This document shows positions 11,732 through 23,751 of a DNA stretch of 64,000 nt, one piece after another (position 1 is the first letter of the stretch; the number at the start of each line of letters is the position of its first letter). The position numbers and the translations under genes were made by a program. The notes under the pieces are model-generated. The model worked only from the letters and a program-made list of their open reading frames with translations, had not been told where the DNA came from and did not search any database. The DNA is from Torreya grandis (taxonomy: Eukaryota; Streptophyta; Pinopsida; Cupressales; Taxaceae), in NCBI GenBank assembly GCA_037957365.1, contig JARHVA010001191.1, positions 1,401,501 to 1,465,500 on the forward strand, written 5' to 3'.

Positions 11732-13204
11732 GGTGGTGTTTTCACCATGAGACACTGATTTATTAGTCACAAGTTAGTTGTATTAAGTGACTAGAATAAA
11801 TTTTGGTGTAAGCCAAACAAGTTCTTATTTTGTGTGTTTTTTGTAATTTTGGTGAGGTAAGTGAATAAGCAATGTTTTGAGGCCACCAATTAGAATGTTT
11901 CTAGCATTTTCATGCATAATTATAGTTGGGTGAGTTGAGCACAAACATTCTCCAAATGCCTAAGGATAGACAACTAAGTTATGGGCACATGATTTTTTCC
12001 AAAGTTAGACACAAGGTGCACTAGATATTTGTCTACAAGATTCAAAAAATGAGGCATTTTTAGGCCCATAAGAAGTCTAGTTTAGTGTTTCCAATCATAA
12101 TACCAATTGGGTGAGTCGAGCGAGGCTATTTCCTAAGCACCTACACTAGGCACCTAAGTCTCTGGGTGCATGGAACTCACCAGAATTAGAGCAATTTTTA
12201 ACTGAGAGAGTTGCATAAGATAAAGTGAAGATGCACAACATGATCATGCACAAGAGAGTAGATGATAATCTCACACTAGAATGCCAGTGTGAGGGATTTA
12301 TATTGGGTAGGAAAGCCCAAATAAAGAAGATAAAATCATAGTGAAATTGACCAAGGTAAAAAAATGTGTTTGAAATAGAAGTGCAACTAGAAAAGGAAAT
12401 GGTACCAAGGAGGTTGAATCATGTGCATGTGAAGCACTATGCCCAGATTACCATATTAAAGGTGAAGTTGGTGCCAAGAGAATAAAGCATAGGAAATGAT
12501 AATCAAAATAAGATAGAATTAACCCAAAACAAGGCCGAAAGTGATCATTTGAATTACACGTCACTCACTAAAAAGTTGTTAGAAGTTAATGTGGTGGTAG
12601 TGAAGGCACAAAGATCTACATTGAATGTGTATATAACAAAGTATATTTTTATATTTTCTGGGGCATATCAATCCTAAGGAGTTTAGGTGCCACCACACCA
12701 TTAATGAACTTGCATTAAATATGGTAGTTGAAGGTAGGGTATAAAATAATAAATGGTGAACTAGGTGAGGTTAAAAACTTTGTGTAAACTTGAGACTTAG
12801 ATCAAACCATAGTGAAACCAATGAACCAAATAGATAAATCACAAAAAGCCTACCAGAGTCAAAATTTAAGCACCTATAGGCACCAAAAGTGAATGACTAT
12901 GAAGCAAGAGAAATTACATTCATATTGAGACTAGTGTAGAAAGGTGTGGGGAGAGATCTCTATAGGAACTAGTCAATAGGAAAGAGATTTGATGCCTAGG
13001 ACACCATGAATAACCCAAAAATCTCAAAGGCCAAAGGTACAATCATAGACCTCGCAAATGTAAATCACCAATAACCATTCAAGGCTTTATTAAACCAACC
13101 TACCATGCTTCAACACTAAAAAATTTAGAATGGGAAAAAAGTGTAAGGGATCAAGTTCATATTAGGTATAAAAATATCCAAAGTGGGTCCATACAACATC
13201 TAAA
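11732..13204 (+). other. Post-integrase spacer of gypsy I
   Basis: About 1.5 kb with no convincing reading frame between the integrase stop and the extra frame. It contains an imperfect direct repeat (listed separately). Such spacers may carry splice acceptors or untranslated leader for a downstream frame; no site could be fixed. Confidence 0.45.
11889..12200 (+). repeat. Imperfect tandem duplication (~183-bp spacing) in gypsy I
   Basis: Two copies share TTGGGTGAGTYGAGC, then CCTAAG...CAACTAAGTTATGGGCACATG versus CACCTAAGTCTCTGGGTGCATG, then TTAGA. Starts near 11925 and 12108. Similarity is moderate by eye. Confidence 0.5.
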
Positions 13205-16200
13205 ATGGACACTGCCAGAACAATAGTGCCACTAGTGGAAGGAGTCAACATTGTACAAGTTGACATCAACGTATTGACAAATATGTCCTACCAGGTAATG
13301 TAATTTCCCCTAGAAGTCTTAATAGGGGAACATTGGAATTATTTTTCACACACCTGCCAATTGAAGAAGTATAACCACCATACCTCAAGGAATATGCAAG
13401 AGCTAATACTAGATTGGATGGTTGATACAAGAAATAAAATGGATCAAGATATAAATTTGTTTAATGTTTCAATTTGAGACAATATAATAGCCTTCAACAC
13501 AACTCAGCTTTATGAGTTTTTATACTTTGGTAAGATTAAGGAACTCATGTAGTTCCTTTTTTCATGAGTCAATGGAGACTACATATATTTTACAGGGAGG
13601 CATATGAGGATTTTGGCATGCCTGATAGGAATATGCCAAAAAAGATATTCACCAGATGATAAGCAATGATGAACAGGTAAAATTCATTGTAAAAATCCTA
13701 TATTATTAGAATGGGGATTTGCATTCCCCATTAAAGACTGTTAGGACCCCAGTATAAGGGTGGAAATGTGCTTCATAAATTCAAATTTTTTCTCCAATGG
13801 TTGTTACACCAACATCACCAAAACTTACCTCTGCATCACCTATCATATGAGATAGAGTGTAAAGTTTAATATTAAAGAATTTATAGCAAAGGAGTTTGTA
13901 AATAATGTGCTAGATTTCCACATAGAAAAGGGGGCCTTCAGGTGGGGGTCCATCCTAATCTTAATAGTCATGGAGGAGATCAGAGTACTAAATGGGGACA
14001 AGGACAATCTTTGGATTTTCCTAGAGCATAATGACTCTCTAACATAGAAGTAAAAGAATTTCACTTTCCCCCTTTCCTTTACCATAAAGTAAAAAACTTG
14101 AGTGATTAGTTAGTGTGAGAAGTACATATAATCACTTAGGCTAGAATGGCACATCCCCAAGGAAATCCCCAAGAGCATGTATGGAATGATGACCTTTGCC
14201 ATTATGCATCACTTCTATATAGTGTGCTTGGCACTAAATGATGGTAACAAGTCAAGCTAGTTGAAGCTCCCATACACCTTCTTATCCAAATATTTCAAGG
14301 ATGTGCTCTAAAGGATCCCAAATACAAAATAGTTGGGTATCCTAGTAAGTGAATTAGACATGGAGAGGAATAGGTTATGATGCTAGTTAGTGCACCCAAA
14401 TAGAAAAGTGACCAAAGATGAAGAGGATGATTTAGATTTCACCCACATCTACCCCCTTCAATAAGAAATAATACTCAGGCACATTCATAGGTTATTATAT
14501 GAAATGAAGCCAAGGATGAAGGTTCCCAGTGTTGAGAAGACTAACGACCCCTCCATTATGATCAATAATGAAAGAATGTTAGTGCCAATTGAGAAGAAAA
14601 ATTCTCCCAAGAAGAAGAGGGAGACACTTGAGGAGATAATAGAGCACATAAATTTGAATATTTCCTTTGGAGATGAAGCCTGTCTATTAGCCCCTACAAA
14701 GATTCACATGAAGTTCATGCCAAGGACTTATCCTATCTCAAAGGAGAAGGAAAATAAGCCAAAGTTTCTTTCTATGATTGCCACCATCACCCTGGCAAAC
14801 ATAGGGGTGAAAGAGGCACAAAAAGAGCAATAAGAGATGGAGAAGGAGGTAGGATTTAGGAAAGGTGTGTACATTGTGATTGAATAAGATGAATCCTCAT
14901 CTAGTGAGATAACTCCCTCACCACCTCAAAATGAAGAGGCAAGGAAGGAATAAGTATGGAGGAAGCTTGACCTCAACAACATGGATATTAATAAGGCATA
15001 GGAGTTGGAGAAGTGAAGAGAAGAAATGATGAAGGCCAATATTATAAAATAAGGGATTGAGAGAGTCGAGGTCAAAGAGCACAAGGAAGAAAATGAAAAG
15101 TTCAAGGTTCAAGTCAAGAAGAGGAAAGCAGAAAATAAGGTGGCCCAAGAGGAAAGGGATAGAAAAGAGAAAGAGAAGGTTACCATTAGCACATAGCCTA
15201 TGAAATAAAAAGCATTAGAAGAGTCACTTAGTGCCCACACTATCCAAACAGAAGAAGCTATAGAATAGGTGCTCCCTAGTACTAAAGGGGTACCTAGAGA
15301 CAAAGATGGTAATGCTAGAAACTTAAAGGAATAAATGGAGACTGTAAGGAAAGAATAAGCTGGCACTGAGAAGGAACCTAAGGAGTTTTGCACTGAGGAG
15401 CCATAGAAAGGATAAATGGATAAAGGGGCCAAGTTCAAAAAAGAACCCCTATAGAAATAGGATGGTGAAGCTAATGTTGAGCAGGAAGAAGTGGAAAAGT
15501 CTAAAGAAGAATCACCCCTATTGGAGGAATAAAAAGAAGGTTATAAATAAAGCACCAGTTTTAATGAAGAGGAATAAGAGAAGATGAAACTAGCCATCAA
15601 AAAAGAATAATTTGAGTTGAGCTATAAAGAGAAGGTGCACAAGGGGTACACCTAGGATGAGGATTTTTACATGTTGGAATACACACCCACCAGAGCTACA
15701 ATGATAATGATGAATTATCAAGTATCATTTAAACTTGATTAATACACAGATGAGCCTCAATTTGAGGTGATGATGAAATCAATCCAAAGCACCAAAAAAC
15801 CAAAGAAAGGGCATGACTACCAATTTATCAAACCCTAAGAAATGAACCTAGTAAGGTTAGCTAACACCCTCCTTCAAATGGACTTCAAGGTAGTGTGAAA
15901 GAACATTATTAATGATGTTCATGCCAAAAATGGAAGAATGTAGTGCTAAGGGTAGAGGAAGAGATTAATGCTATGAAGATCAAGCAATAATAATTAGCTG
16001 AGCATGTGGAAGAAGCAAATCCATCCATTTTGGATGGTATTAACTCTTATAAATTTTTATAGGTTGATAAGGTGTGTGTACTGGTGGAGAAAATGCTCCC
16101 ATGAATGAAGTTGGTGCTAGAAGAGAATGAAGACCCTTGTGATATAATCAAGAATGAGCTCAAGAAGAAGCTCGATGAGGCAGAAGACCTCTTTTCAAAT

Positions 16201-16700
16201 ATGGAAGAAGGTGAAAAAATGCCAATGTTATCTTTTGTAACTTCTCCACCCAAGTGTTAGTAATCAACCTACACCTCCAAAGTGTGAAAGGGGAGAAGGA
16301 AAACTTGATGAATCAAGCATTCACTATTATTAGGGCCAAGTGAATGCAGATTATGGTATAGGTCAACACTTTGATCACCCAAATAAAAACTCAAGATCAA
16401 GACCTAAAATAAATTGTCCATATCTTTTAGATAAAGGCAAGCGATCAAGTAGCCATCCTAAATGGTAGGGTAAAAAAATCAAAGGAAAGGATAAAGGCCT
16501 TTAGAAAATAATTAGACAACACTGATGTGCTTACACTTGAGGCTACCTCTATGTGGATCAATGATGACATTGAATAAATCAAGCTCATAATTGAGGGCTT
16601 GAAGGACTTCAAGGTAGAACTGCATCAAAGCATCCCTAAGTTTTGTGTAGCTAAGGCACTAGAAGTCTAGTCCAAGGGTAGATTATAAGTTTTAAATGGG
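13205..16700 (+). pseudogene. Extra post-integrase ORF of gypsy I, unknown function
   Basis: From an ATG at 13205 a plus-strand frame continues in pieces to the polypurine tract. The N-terminal part looks globular (NIVQVDINVLTNMSYQV, LYEFLYFGKIKELM, FIAKEFVNNVLDFHIEKGAF). The middle (about 14500-15650) is Lys/Glu-rich, open for 109 codons at 14504-14833 (KKNSPKKKRETLEEIIEH). The C-terminal part (about 15650-16700) has heptad-like charged helices such as KNELKKKLDEAEDLF. Stops are mostly TAG/TAA. I do not recognise the family. Tat and Athila elements are known to carry extra or env-like frames in this position; no signal peptide or membrane segment was clear here. Minus-strand frames of 60-109 codons overlap it and are shadows. 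Confidence 0.55.
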
Positions 16701-16707
16701 GTAATTT
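16694..16707 (+). promoter_or_regulatory. Polypurine tract region, gypsy I
   Basis: AAATGGGGTAATTT directly precedes the TGGGCC start of the 3' LTR. It would prime plus-strand DNA synthesis; the tract is already interrupted by T residues. Confidence 0.5.
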
Positions 16708-17791
16708 TGGGCCCCTTTTTGACCTAAGTAGTAAACCCATGCCAAATTAGTCAACACCTAGGTGTGAGGCAATAATGGTAGATGATTTTTGTTTTATCAT
16801 CTAGTGGTGCTAGATGGCAGACTACTAATAACTCTTTTTTGAATCAATCAGTATTGGGAAGAAGGTGTAGTAGATAGTGAATACTCATTAAAGACAAGCA
16901 TAGTGGAGATGGAAAGATGTGTACCTCTAGTGCTATCTTAGTGATCAATATTATCCGTTCTCCATGATCTTAAGATGCTCCAAATCTCTATAAAAGGAAG
17001 CTAAGTTCAGTTGGAAGAGAGAGACAAACTGGAGTAGTAAATCTTTGGTAAATTAATTCTAGATGGTTGCCATTAGAGTTAGAAGTAGTTTTGGATGTTT
17101 TTTATGCTCCCCATTGTAATTCCCAAGATCTCTTATGAGCCTTTGGGCCTTTAAAAATTAATTCAAGCATAAACTCAATTTATATTAATTTATATTTGTA
17201 TTATTGTTAAACTTTGTTAATGATCATAACTTTGTGTACATGATTTAAGGATTGAATGCCTTATTTTGGTGTATGTATGTTGATCTCTCATGAGCTTCTA
17301 ATCTAATTATTATATATTATTCCTATAGATAATGAGGATCCTCATGCCTGAGATAGGAAATGTTGTAGGTATGGTTAAGACCCTACACCCTACAATGATA
17401 CCCATGATTAAATGTAAACCTACACCTAAGTCCCTCAACTAGATCCCTAGTTGTCCCTCAAGCACCAAGATGATATTAATCAAAGGATCCCCAAAGGATT
17501 TCATCCTTTAATTAATCACCATCACTATACTAACCAAGGTACATGAAAGATAGAGTTATGTCATGGCACAACTAGCCTAACACATACCCTGATCCCTTAT
17601 CCATTATGCTTCAGGTGAGAACATAAGGTTTGTACCTTATATATACTGATGTCATCACAATCAAGTGTTAAATTTTGAGTGCCATAAGGTTAGTCAAGGC
17701 CTAATCTCTATTAGAATGAGCCTAAATCTAACCTAGATATCTATATAAGCACATGACTAGGCCCATGACTGAAATGCATGATTTTACATAA
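16708..17791 (+). repeat. 3' LTR of gypsy I
   Basis: Starts TGGGCCCCTTTTTGACC and ends TTTTACATAA (CAACA decayed). Aligns with 3429-4515 over its full length; the lengths are 1084 and 1087 bases. Confidence 0.9.
16989..16996 (+). promoter_or_regulatory. TATA box, 3' LTR of gypsy I
   Basis: TATAAAAG in CTCTATAAAAGGAAG, 281 bases into the LTR, the same distance as in the 5' LTR. Confidence 0.65.
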
Positions 17792-18764
17792 TGGTGAGAA
17801 TTGAAAGATAAATACTTGGTTAATCCATAGGGATTGATGGTGTGCATGTGGTCAAGATTTCTAGAAAGCATGATATGAGGTCAACATGAATGAAGTTTAA
17901 CATCTGGATAATGGAGCATAATTGGTTAAAGTCTAGGCTACTCTTAAAGAGATCGATAAAGCATGTTTATTCTAAATTGTCAAGAATTAAAAAGATGATG
18001 AGAAGTGCTTAAGGTTTAACTATGATCATTTGGATTTAAATATTTTAATTCAATAAAGGAAAGATCAGTGCTTGGGTTTTGAGCCATAACTTTCGATCTA
18101 TGCATAATTTGATGTTGCAATAAAAATAAAAGTTGTAGAGGACTTCAAGGAACATCTATAAATATTCATTTAAAGGTATAAATGTTTGTAAAGTCAATGT
18201 TATTTATCTCCAAAGTTTACTTTTTATTTGTTCATGCTCTACAAATAACTTGAGAAGGGTGATATAGTTGTTCTTGATGGTATTTTGATGTTTCAAGATG
18301 TGATAACTATCAGAGAATGTTTTAGACTCCACAAGGACCATATATGAGGATTATGAAGGTTTGATCAATCATATTAAATATGAAAAAATGATTAGAAGGT
18401 GACTGTGTGTTCATTTATGGTGGCTATGTACACTGAATGTTATTTGAGTAAATTAACCTTTAGCAAAAGGGTGTTGTGATGGTTGTTATCACTTAAAGAG
18501 GACCTATAAATTGTGTGGCATGGGTCCATGTATTTGAAAGTGTTCTTGTCATCTAAGTTTGTTTGAATAAGTGTCAAAGAGGTGAATAGGTCTCCATGAG
18601 ACCCATAAGGGTTACTGAGGCCTAATTAAAAGGTGTAGCTACTTAAGTGTGACCCATGGATGCTATGGATGACATGTGTGGATGGTATTGGGTAATGTGA
18701 AAGAATACTTAAGATTTAAGGCATGTCTAATGGCCAACCAAAAATTTGATAATCATAAAATCTC

Positions 18765-18772
18765 TATAAATG
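18765..18772 (+). promoter_or_regulatory. TATA box, 5' LTR of copia II
   Basis: TATAAATG in CTCTATAAATGGTGAAAT; the 3' LTR has TATAAATA in the same context at 25760. Confidence 0.6.
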
Positions 18773-19133
18773 GTGAAATTAATGATGATGATTTCTAGAG
18801 GTGAGAGACCTGAGAGAAGAGGTGTATGTGAGAGTTAAAGAGTGAAGGAAATAAAGGGTGTGTGCCTAGTGGATGGTTTTATAATATAATAGGTTGATAA
18901 ATGTGTGTATGACCTATAGGTTATATTTCTAATGTGAAATATAATGCTCTTGCAGGTTTGAAGATTGAGAATGAACGAAGAGGTATAGTGTGATCAAAAA
19001 GGTGGTTTTGGATGTTTTTGGATATGTGAAGAAGTGAAGGGGGATGATATACATTATATCTCCATCATATTAGTAGGAAATTAGTGATCAAGAGATGTTC
19101 ATTTCAAAGGCATTGAGAGGGTGCTCAACATCT

Positions 19134-19295
19134 AGGTTAAAAGGACTTGATTATCTTACGGTTAGGTTCTCCATGTGAAATAGGTGTTTCACTAAAGCCA
19201 ATTAGAATGACTTGATCATCCTAATGGTAGGTGATCCTTGTAAAATAGGTGTTTCAATAAATTATGGTTAGAAGGGCTTGACTAGTATCATGTTT
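19134..19295 (+). repeat. Tandem ~66-bp repeats in the 5' LTR of copia II
   Basis: Two adjacent units beginning GGTTAAAAGGACTTGATTATC and AATTAGAATGACTTGATCATC, each continuing to AAATAGGTGTTTCA, then a partial third (GGTTAGAAGGGCTTGACTAG). Confidence 0.7.
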
Positions 19296-19555
19296 GTGAT
19301 CATCTTATAGGATAATTAGTCTATGTGTTTGTAGTCTTGAGAGTGGGTTGTATTCCCTAAGAGGGTTTACAACATAGATCTTATGTTGTGTGTGTGATCT
19401 TGTATTATCTTCATTGTTCACTACTATATACATCTTATATGCTTCATGAATGGTTGTATTAAATGCTTAAGTGTTTAAAGGGTTTAAAAATTGAATTGGA
19501 TTATTTATCAGCACCGATTCACCCCCCCTCTCTCAGTGATTGTACCTCTAATAAT

Positions 19556-19566
19556 TGGTATCAGAG
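19556..19566 (+). promoter_or_regulatory. Primer binding site of copia II (tRNA-iMet type)
   Basis: TGGTATCAGAG, two bases after the LTR end, is the usual initiator-tRNA-Met-complementary start of plant copia primer sites. Confidence 0.85.
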
Positions 19567-19574
19567 AAGGACCT

Positions 19575-20136
19575 TTGGTAAAGGATTGATAGCTTAAAGG
19601 TGATCCAAAGTATAATGGTTGATAAAAATGTTGTAGATTGTCTTCAATTCAAACTAGTACATGCTTTATCAAATGTCAATGCAAGCATGGATAATGTGAA
19701 GATGTAAGTGAAAGATCTATAAAGAAAAATTAAGAATTTGTAGGTTATGATGGATAAAGATCTAAACCAAAGGATGGAATAATTTGAAAATAAAGTCATG
19801 ACTTACTCAAATGTGATCTTATCTAAGGATAAAAGGCATTTCATCTCCAATAAAAGGGTTAAGAATGAAAATTCATGGATTGGTATTGGTCAATAGAAAG
19901 GAAGGTCAAATATGAAAAATATCTTCAATCGGTATTACTTCTCTTGTAATAAATTTGGTCATAGATATATGGATTGTGTTTTCTCTCTAGAGATCAAAAA
20001 TAATCTCATATACTATAATTATAACCAACAAGGTCATATATCCAAGAACTATAAAAGAGCTTTTCAAAAAAAGGATATACAAGTCATTGGTACAATCAAA
20101 TGGTTCAAGAAGACTAAGTCTAAGATTCAAGAATAA
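19575..20136 (+). pseudogene. gag: Gag (nucleocapsid) of copia II
   Basis: The frame open at 19912-20136 holds two knuckle remnants: FSCNKFGHRYMDC, which keeps two Cys and the His of a CCHC knuckle but lacks the first Cys, and YYNYNQQGHISKNYK, where all Cys are lost. Upstream (19610-19800) is a polar helical stretch with stops. Most of the gag N-terminus is missing: only about 350 bases separate the primer site from the knuckles, far less than a usual copia gag, so an internal deletion is likely. Role: RNA packaging in the particle. Confidence 0.75.
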
Positions 20137-21500
20137 AAGAATCAGAATTCAAGTGGTCCACAAAAGGAAGACTCAATGTTTGTTCAATTATCCTTGTATA
20201 TTTAAGAATATGGGAACAAGAGATGGTTCATATACATTAAATGATCAAATCATATGATAGGAGACAAGAGCAAGTCTATCTCTCTCAAGAAGACTAACCT
20301 AGGTTCAATGATATTTGGTGACAAAAAATATACTAACATAGTTGGAAAAGGTATTGTGAGTTTGGACAATGGTCATACTAGGACTGAGAATGTCTTGTAT
20401 GTATAAGGTTTAAACCATAATATTTTAGGTGTGATCCAAATGTGTAAGCAAGAAAATGTTGTAACTTTTCATGATGATGTATGTGAAGTAAGGAAGGAAA
20501 ATTTAGGTAGATTAGTTGCAAATGTTTATAAAATAGATAACATGTATGTATTCCATGAATCCAATAAGGAGGATTACTTCATGAGTCAATTGGAAGAAAT
20601 ATGGTTTTGGCATAGAAGTCTTGGACATATAAATTTTGATAATATGGTAAAGATTAGTTCAAAGGGGTTGGTAAGGCACATGCCCAAGATTTTTAAGATT
20701 CTTCATTCTCTTTTCAAGGCATGTCTTCATGGGAATCAAACCAAAAGAAGATACAAATCCAAGGAGTTCTCCACTATAAATCCATTAGAGTTGATTTACA
20801 TTGATCTATGCAGACCTATGAAAACTCAAAGTATTCAAGGTAATAGCTACTTCATGCTTCTCATTGATGATTTTACTAGGATGACTTGGATATTTTTCCT
20901 TAAAGAAAAATCAAAATATTTTGAAAGATATATGGCATTCAAATCACTTTTGGAAAATGATAAAGGGTCAAATATCAAGTGCGTAAGATTATATGGAGGA
21001 GGTGAGTTTTGGTCTCATGAATTTGATGATTTTTGTGAGAAATAAGGGAAAAGGAGAAAATATTATACTACTAGAAGACCACAACAAAATGGTGTTAATG
21101 AAAGGAAAAATATAACTATTCAAGAGATTAATAGAACCATGCTTCAAGATCCTAAATTATCAGATGGTTATTGGGAAGAGGCAAACAACACTTCAGTTTA
21201 CATCCTAAATAGGTGTCAAATCAGATTAAATAGTGATAAGACTCCTTATGAGTTATGGAAGACTAGAGAATATAATGCCAAACATTTTAGAGTATTTAGG
21301 AGTAGGTGATCCATCAAAAGAGATGAAGAGAATATTGGAAAATTTGAATCAAGGTTTGATGAGGGCATCTTATTAGGTTACTCTTTTATTAGTACTACCT
21401 AGAGATGCTTCAACAAGAGACTTCACAAGATTGTTGAAAGTTCAAATGTAAGGATAGATGAGACAAGTAGAGTCAAGAATCTAAATTTGTAGGTTAGTGA
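20137..21500 (+). pseudogene. pol: Protease remnant, GAG-pre-integrase and integrase of copia II
   Basis: Protease: KRWFIYIK*SNHMIGD at 20220, where WxxDSGCSxHM is usual, so the catalytic Asp is lost. GAG-pre-integrase: IWFWHRSLGHINFDNM (20605). Integrase core: IYIDLCRPM with the first Asp, DDFTRMTWIFFLKEKS, RLYGGGEF where the second Asp should be (R-S-D-N-G-G-E-F becomes R-L-Y-G-G-G-E-F), and after the stop at 21045 TTRRPQQNGVNERKN with the catalytic Glu. Then KTPYELW-like block near 21240. One open run spans 20431-21045. The domain order before reverse transcriptase is diagnostic for Ty1/copia. Confidence 0.9.
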
Positions 21501-21699
21501 ATCAATTTAGAATTCTATTGCAAATAATGATGAGTTATCTATATAAATAAATGATGAATATTAAAATGAGGAAGACAAGACTCTAAAGATCCATCTGGAA
21601 GAATTCAAAAACATCATCCAATTTCTCAAGTTATTTGAAATGTTTTTTTTGGTTTGTAGATGAGAAGGAGAATGTTGATCAATCAGAATCAACAAGACT

Positions 21700-22500
21700 C
21701 ACCTTTGTTATCCATGATTGAACCCAGAACATTCATGAAAATTAGCATATATGAAATTTTTAATGGTGTAATAGATGAAGAACTTGATCAAATAGTAAAA
21801 AAATGAAACATGGGATTTAGTTCCTAGGCCAAAAGATAAAAATGTGATAGGTACCAAGTGGGTTTTCAAAAACAAGATGAATGAGAAAGGAGAAGTCATA
21901 AGGAACAAAACTATATTGGTGTGTAAAGGATATGCTCAGGTTAAAGGAATAGATTTTGATGATACTTTTTATTTTGTGGAAAGAATGGAAGAAATTAGAA
22001 TCTTCTTGGCATATACAAGTTTCAAACGTTTTAAGGTATACCAAATGGATGCGAAATTTTCATTCTTAACTAGAAACTTAGAAGAAGTCTTCATTGAGTT
22101 ACCTAAAGGATACTTCATGTCAAATAATCAAGATTTTGTGTGTAAAATGAAGAAGGCTTTTTATGATCTTAAACAAGCTCTTAGAGCTTGGTATGACAAA
22201 TTAGATAAGTATCTTTTGAGTCAATGTTTTAAAAAGGGGGTAGTTGATAGTAATTTATACATTAAGATAGAAGGAAATCATCAATTGATTATGGATTTAT
22301 ATGTTGATAACATAGTTTTTGGATCTAGAAATGATAATATGAGTAAAGAGTTTACATATACCATGAGGACCAAGTTTTAAATGTCAATATTGGGAGAACT
22401 TTCTTTCTTCTTAAGATTGTAGATTAACCAAATTGATGTAGGGATATTCATTTCACAAGCTAAATACATCAAGGATATGCTAATTAAGTTTGACATGATG
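21700..22500 (+). pseudogene. pol: Reverse transcriptase of copia II
   Basis: Open at 21844-22380: GTKWVFKNKMNEKGEV, NKTILVCKGYAQVKGIDF, KVYQMDAKFSFL (first catalytic Asp), EVFIELPKGY, KKAFYDLKQALRAWY, then LYVDNIVFG. The active-site YVDD is YVDN, a single G-to-A type change. A TAA ends the run, followed by recognisable LSFFL-x-Q and GIFISQAKYIKD (22440-22480) in continuing homology. Copia-type in every block. Confidence 0.92.
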
Positions 22501-22539
22501 GATTTTAATACAATGGGTACTCTAATGATCACTAGATGA

Positions 22540-23256
22540 AAATTAAGTAAACTAGATGACTCACCAAAAAGTTGATCAAACTTTGTATAGATACATGATT
22601 GGAAGTCTTTTATACACTACTATTTCTAGGCCTGATATCGTGCAAGTGGTTGGTATTGGAGGAAAGTTTCAATCTAATCCTAGAAAATATCACTTGAAAG
22701 TAGTCAAAATGATCTTGAGGTATCTCAAAGGCACCATAAAGTATAGTTTATAGTATGCAAGGAGTAAAGAATTCATTTTAAAATCATATACTAATACAGA
22801 TTCGGTAGGTTGTGTGGATGATAGGAGAAGTATTAGTGGTGGGGTATTATTCATGGGGGAATGCTTGGTGTCTTGGCTAAGTAGAAAACAAGCCTCAGTG
22901 TCTTTATCAACTATAGAATCTGAGTATATAACAGCTACCTCTTGTTGTATGCAAGTCATATGGATGAAACAAACTTTGGAAGATTATAAGGTAAGACAAA
23001 ATGTTCCTTGTCCTATTTATTGTGATAATACTAGTGAAATTAGTATCTCATATAATCCTATTATACACTAAAAAACTAAGCACATTCCTATTAGATATCA
23101 TTTCTTGAGAGAAAAAGTAAGTAATTAAAGTGTTAAGTTGGAGTATGTTCCTACAAAATAGCAACTTACAAATATTATGATCAAACCATTGTCAAGAGAT
23201 ACATTTGAGTATCTAAAACAAACCTTGGGTGTTATTTATTTCTCTATGAATTAATA
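22540..23256 (+). pseudogene. pol: RNase H of copia II
   Basis: YRYMIGSLLYTTISRPDIVQVV, then YHLKVVKMILRYLKGTIKY, a frameshift, CVDDRRSISGGVLFMG, VSWLSRKQASVSLSTIESEYIT, IYCDNTSEI and, after a stop, KHIPIRYHFLREKV. This is the copia RNase H in its usual order, with the Glu of ESEY and the Asp of CDN visible. The frame ends in a decayed C-terminus near 23256. Confidence 0.92.
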
Positions 23257-23751
23257 GAAATTATTTTGGTTAAGGGGGAGTAATAAGTTCATGAGTTTTG
23301 TCTAGAGGTGGCTTGAGAGAGAAGGCTAGTAGGCCTATGTGGTGGTTCTTCATGACGTATGGAGATCTCAAGATTTTAAAAAGGTGTAATGGCTGAGAGA
23401 TCTTAGGGGGATTCCCTCTTAGATATTTCTTAGTGATTTCTATTGGATTTTAGTGTTTTTGTGTGTTCTTTATTCATTGGTTGCAGTGTTTGGTTGAAGA
23501 GAGTGTTGGCATGTAGCAAGAGGAAGTTGTCAAAGCAAGAAGAGGTAGGATCAAGGTAAGGGGGAGTTTTTATCATCTTTTATAATGTGTTCCTCTCCTA
23601 TTGATGGTCTTTTTAGGTCCTCAAGATTAATTTTTGCCCACTTTGTCATTTTGTCAAAGGGGTAGAAGGTTCTTATTGTGAGAATGCTTGAAGAGAGAAA
23701 AGGAAGGTGAGATATATGATGGGTGTTGACATAAATGACAAAGGGAGATAT
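23257..23751 (+). other. 3' untranslated region of copia II with three purine tracts
   Basis: About 500 bases between the pol end and the 3' LTR without a reading frame. It has three polypurine-like tracts: TTAAGGGGGAG ending at 23280, AAGGTAAGGGGGAG at 23553-23566 and GACAAAGGGAGA at 23738-23748. Only the last adjoins the LTR and is the likely plus-strand primer. Confidence 0.7.

Larger units (their letters stand above)
3429..17791 (+). mobile_element. Ty3/gypsy element I, inserted in the 5' LTR of copia II
   Basis: A 14.4-kb element with 1.09-kb LTRs (3429-4515, 16708-17791), a tRNA-Asp-type primer site, gag, protease, reverse transcriptase, RNase H and integrase in gypsy order, then about 5 kb of extra sequence containing a further long decayed frame before the 3' LTR. 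The copia LTR resumes at 17792. No clear target duplication remains (TCTAT left, TGGTG right), and about 24 bases of the copia LTR seem missing at the junction compared with the other LTR. Lineage looks Tat/Athila-like but is not resolved. Confidence 0.9.
17792..19553 (+). repeat. 5' LTR of copia II, second part (rest of U3, R, U5)
   Basis: Corresponds to 24795-26600 of the 3' LTR: both have ACTTGGTTAATC, CATAATTGGTTAAAGT, AAGGAAAGATCAGTGCTT and a TATA box, and both end in TGTACCTCTAAYA. The copy resumes right after gypsy I and ends two bases before the primer site. Confidence 0.9.

Noticed and set aside
14918..15438. Two hydrophobic minus-strand frames (76 and 109 codons)
   Set aside because: They are the complement of the Lys/Glu-rich sense region of gypsy I; antisense of AAG/GAA codons yields Leu/Phe/Ser-rich shadows.
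13205..16700. Envelope-like gene in gypsy I
   Set aside because: The frame shows charged low-complexity and helical parts but no signal peptide or clear transmembrane segment in the sense frame.
19912..20136. CCHC-type frame as a host zinc-finger gene
   Set aside because: Position directly after a copia primer site and before protease/integrase makes it the gag nucleocapsid.
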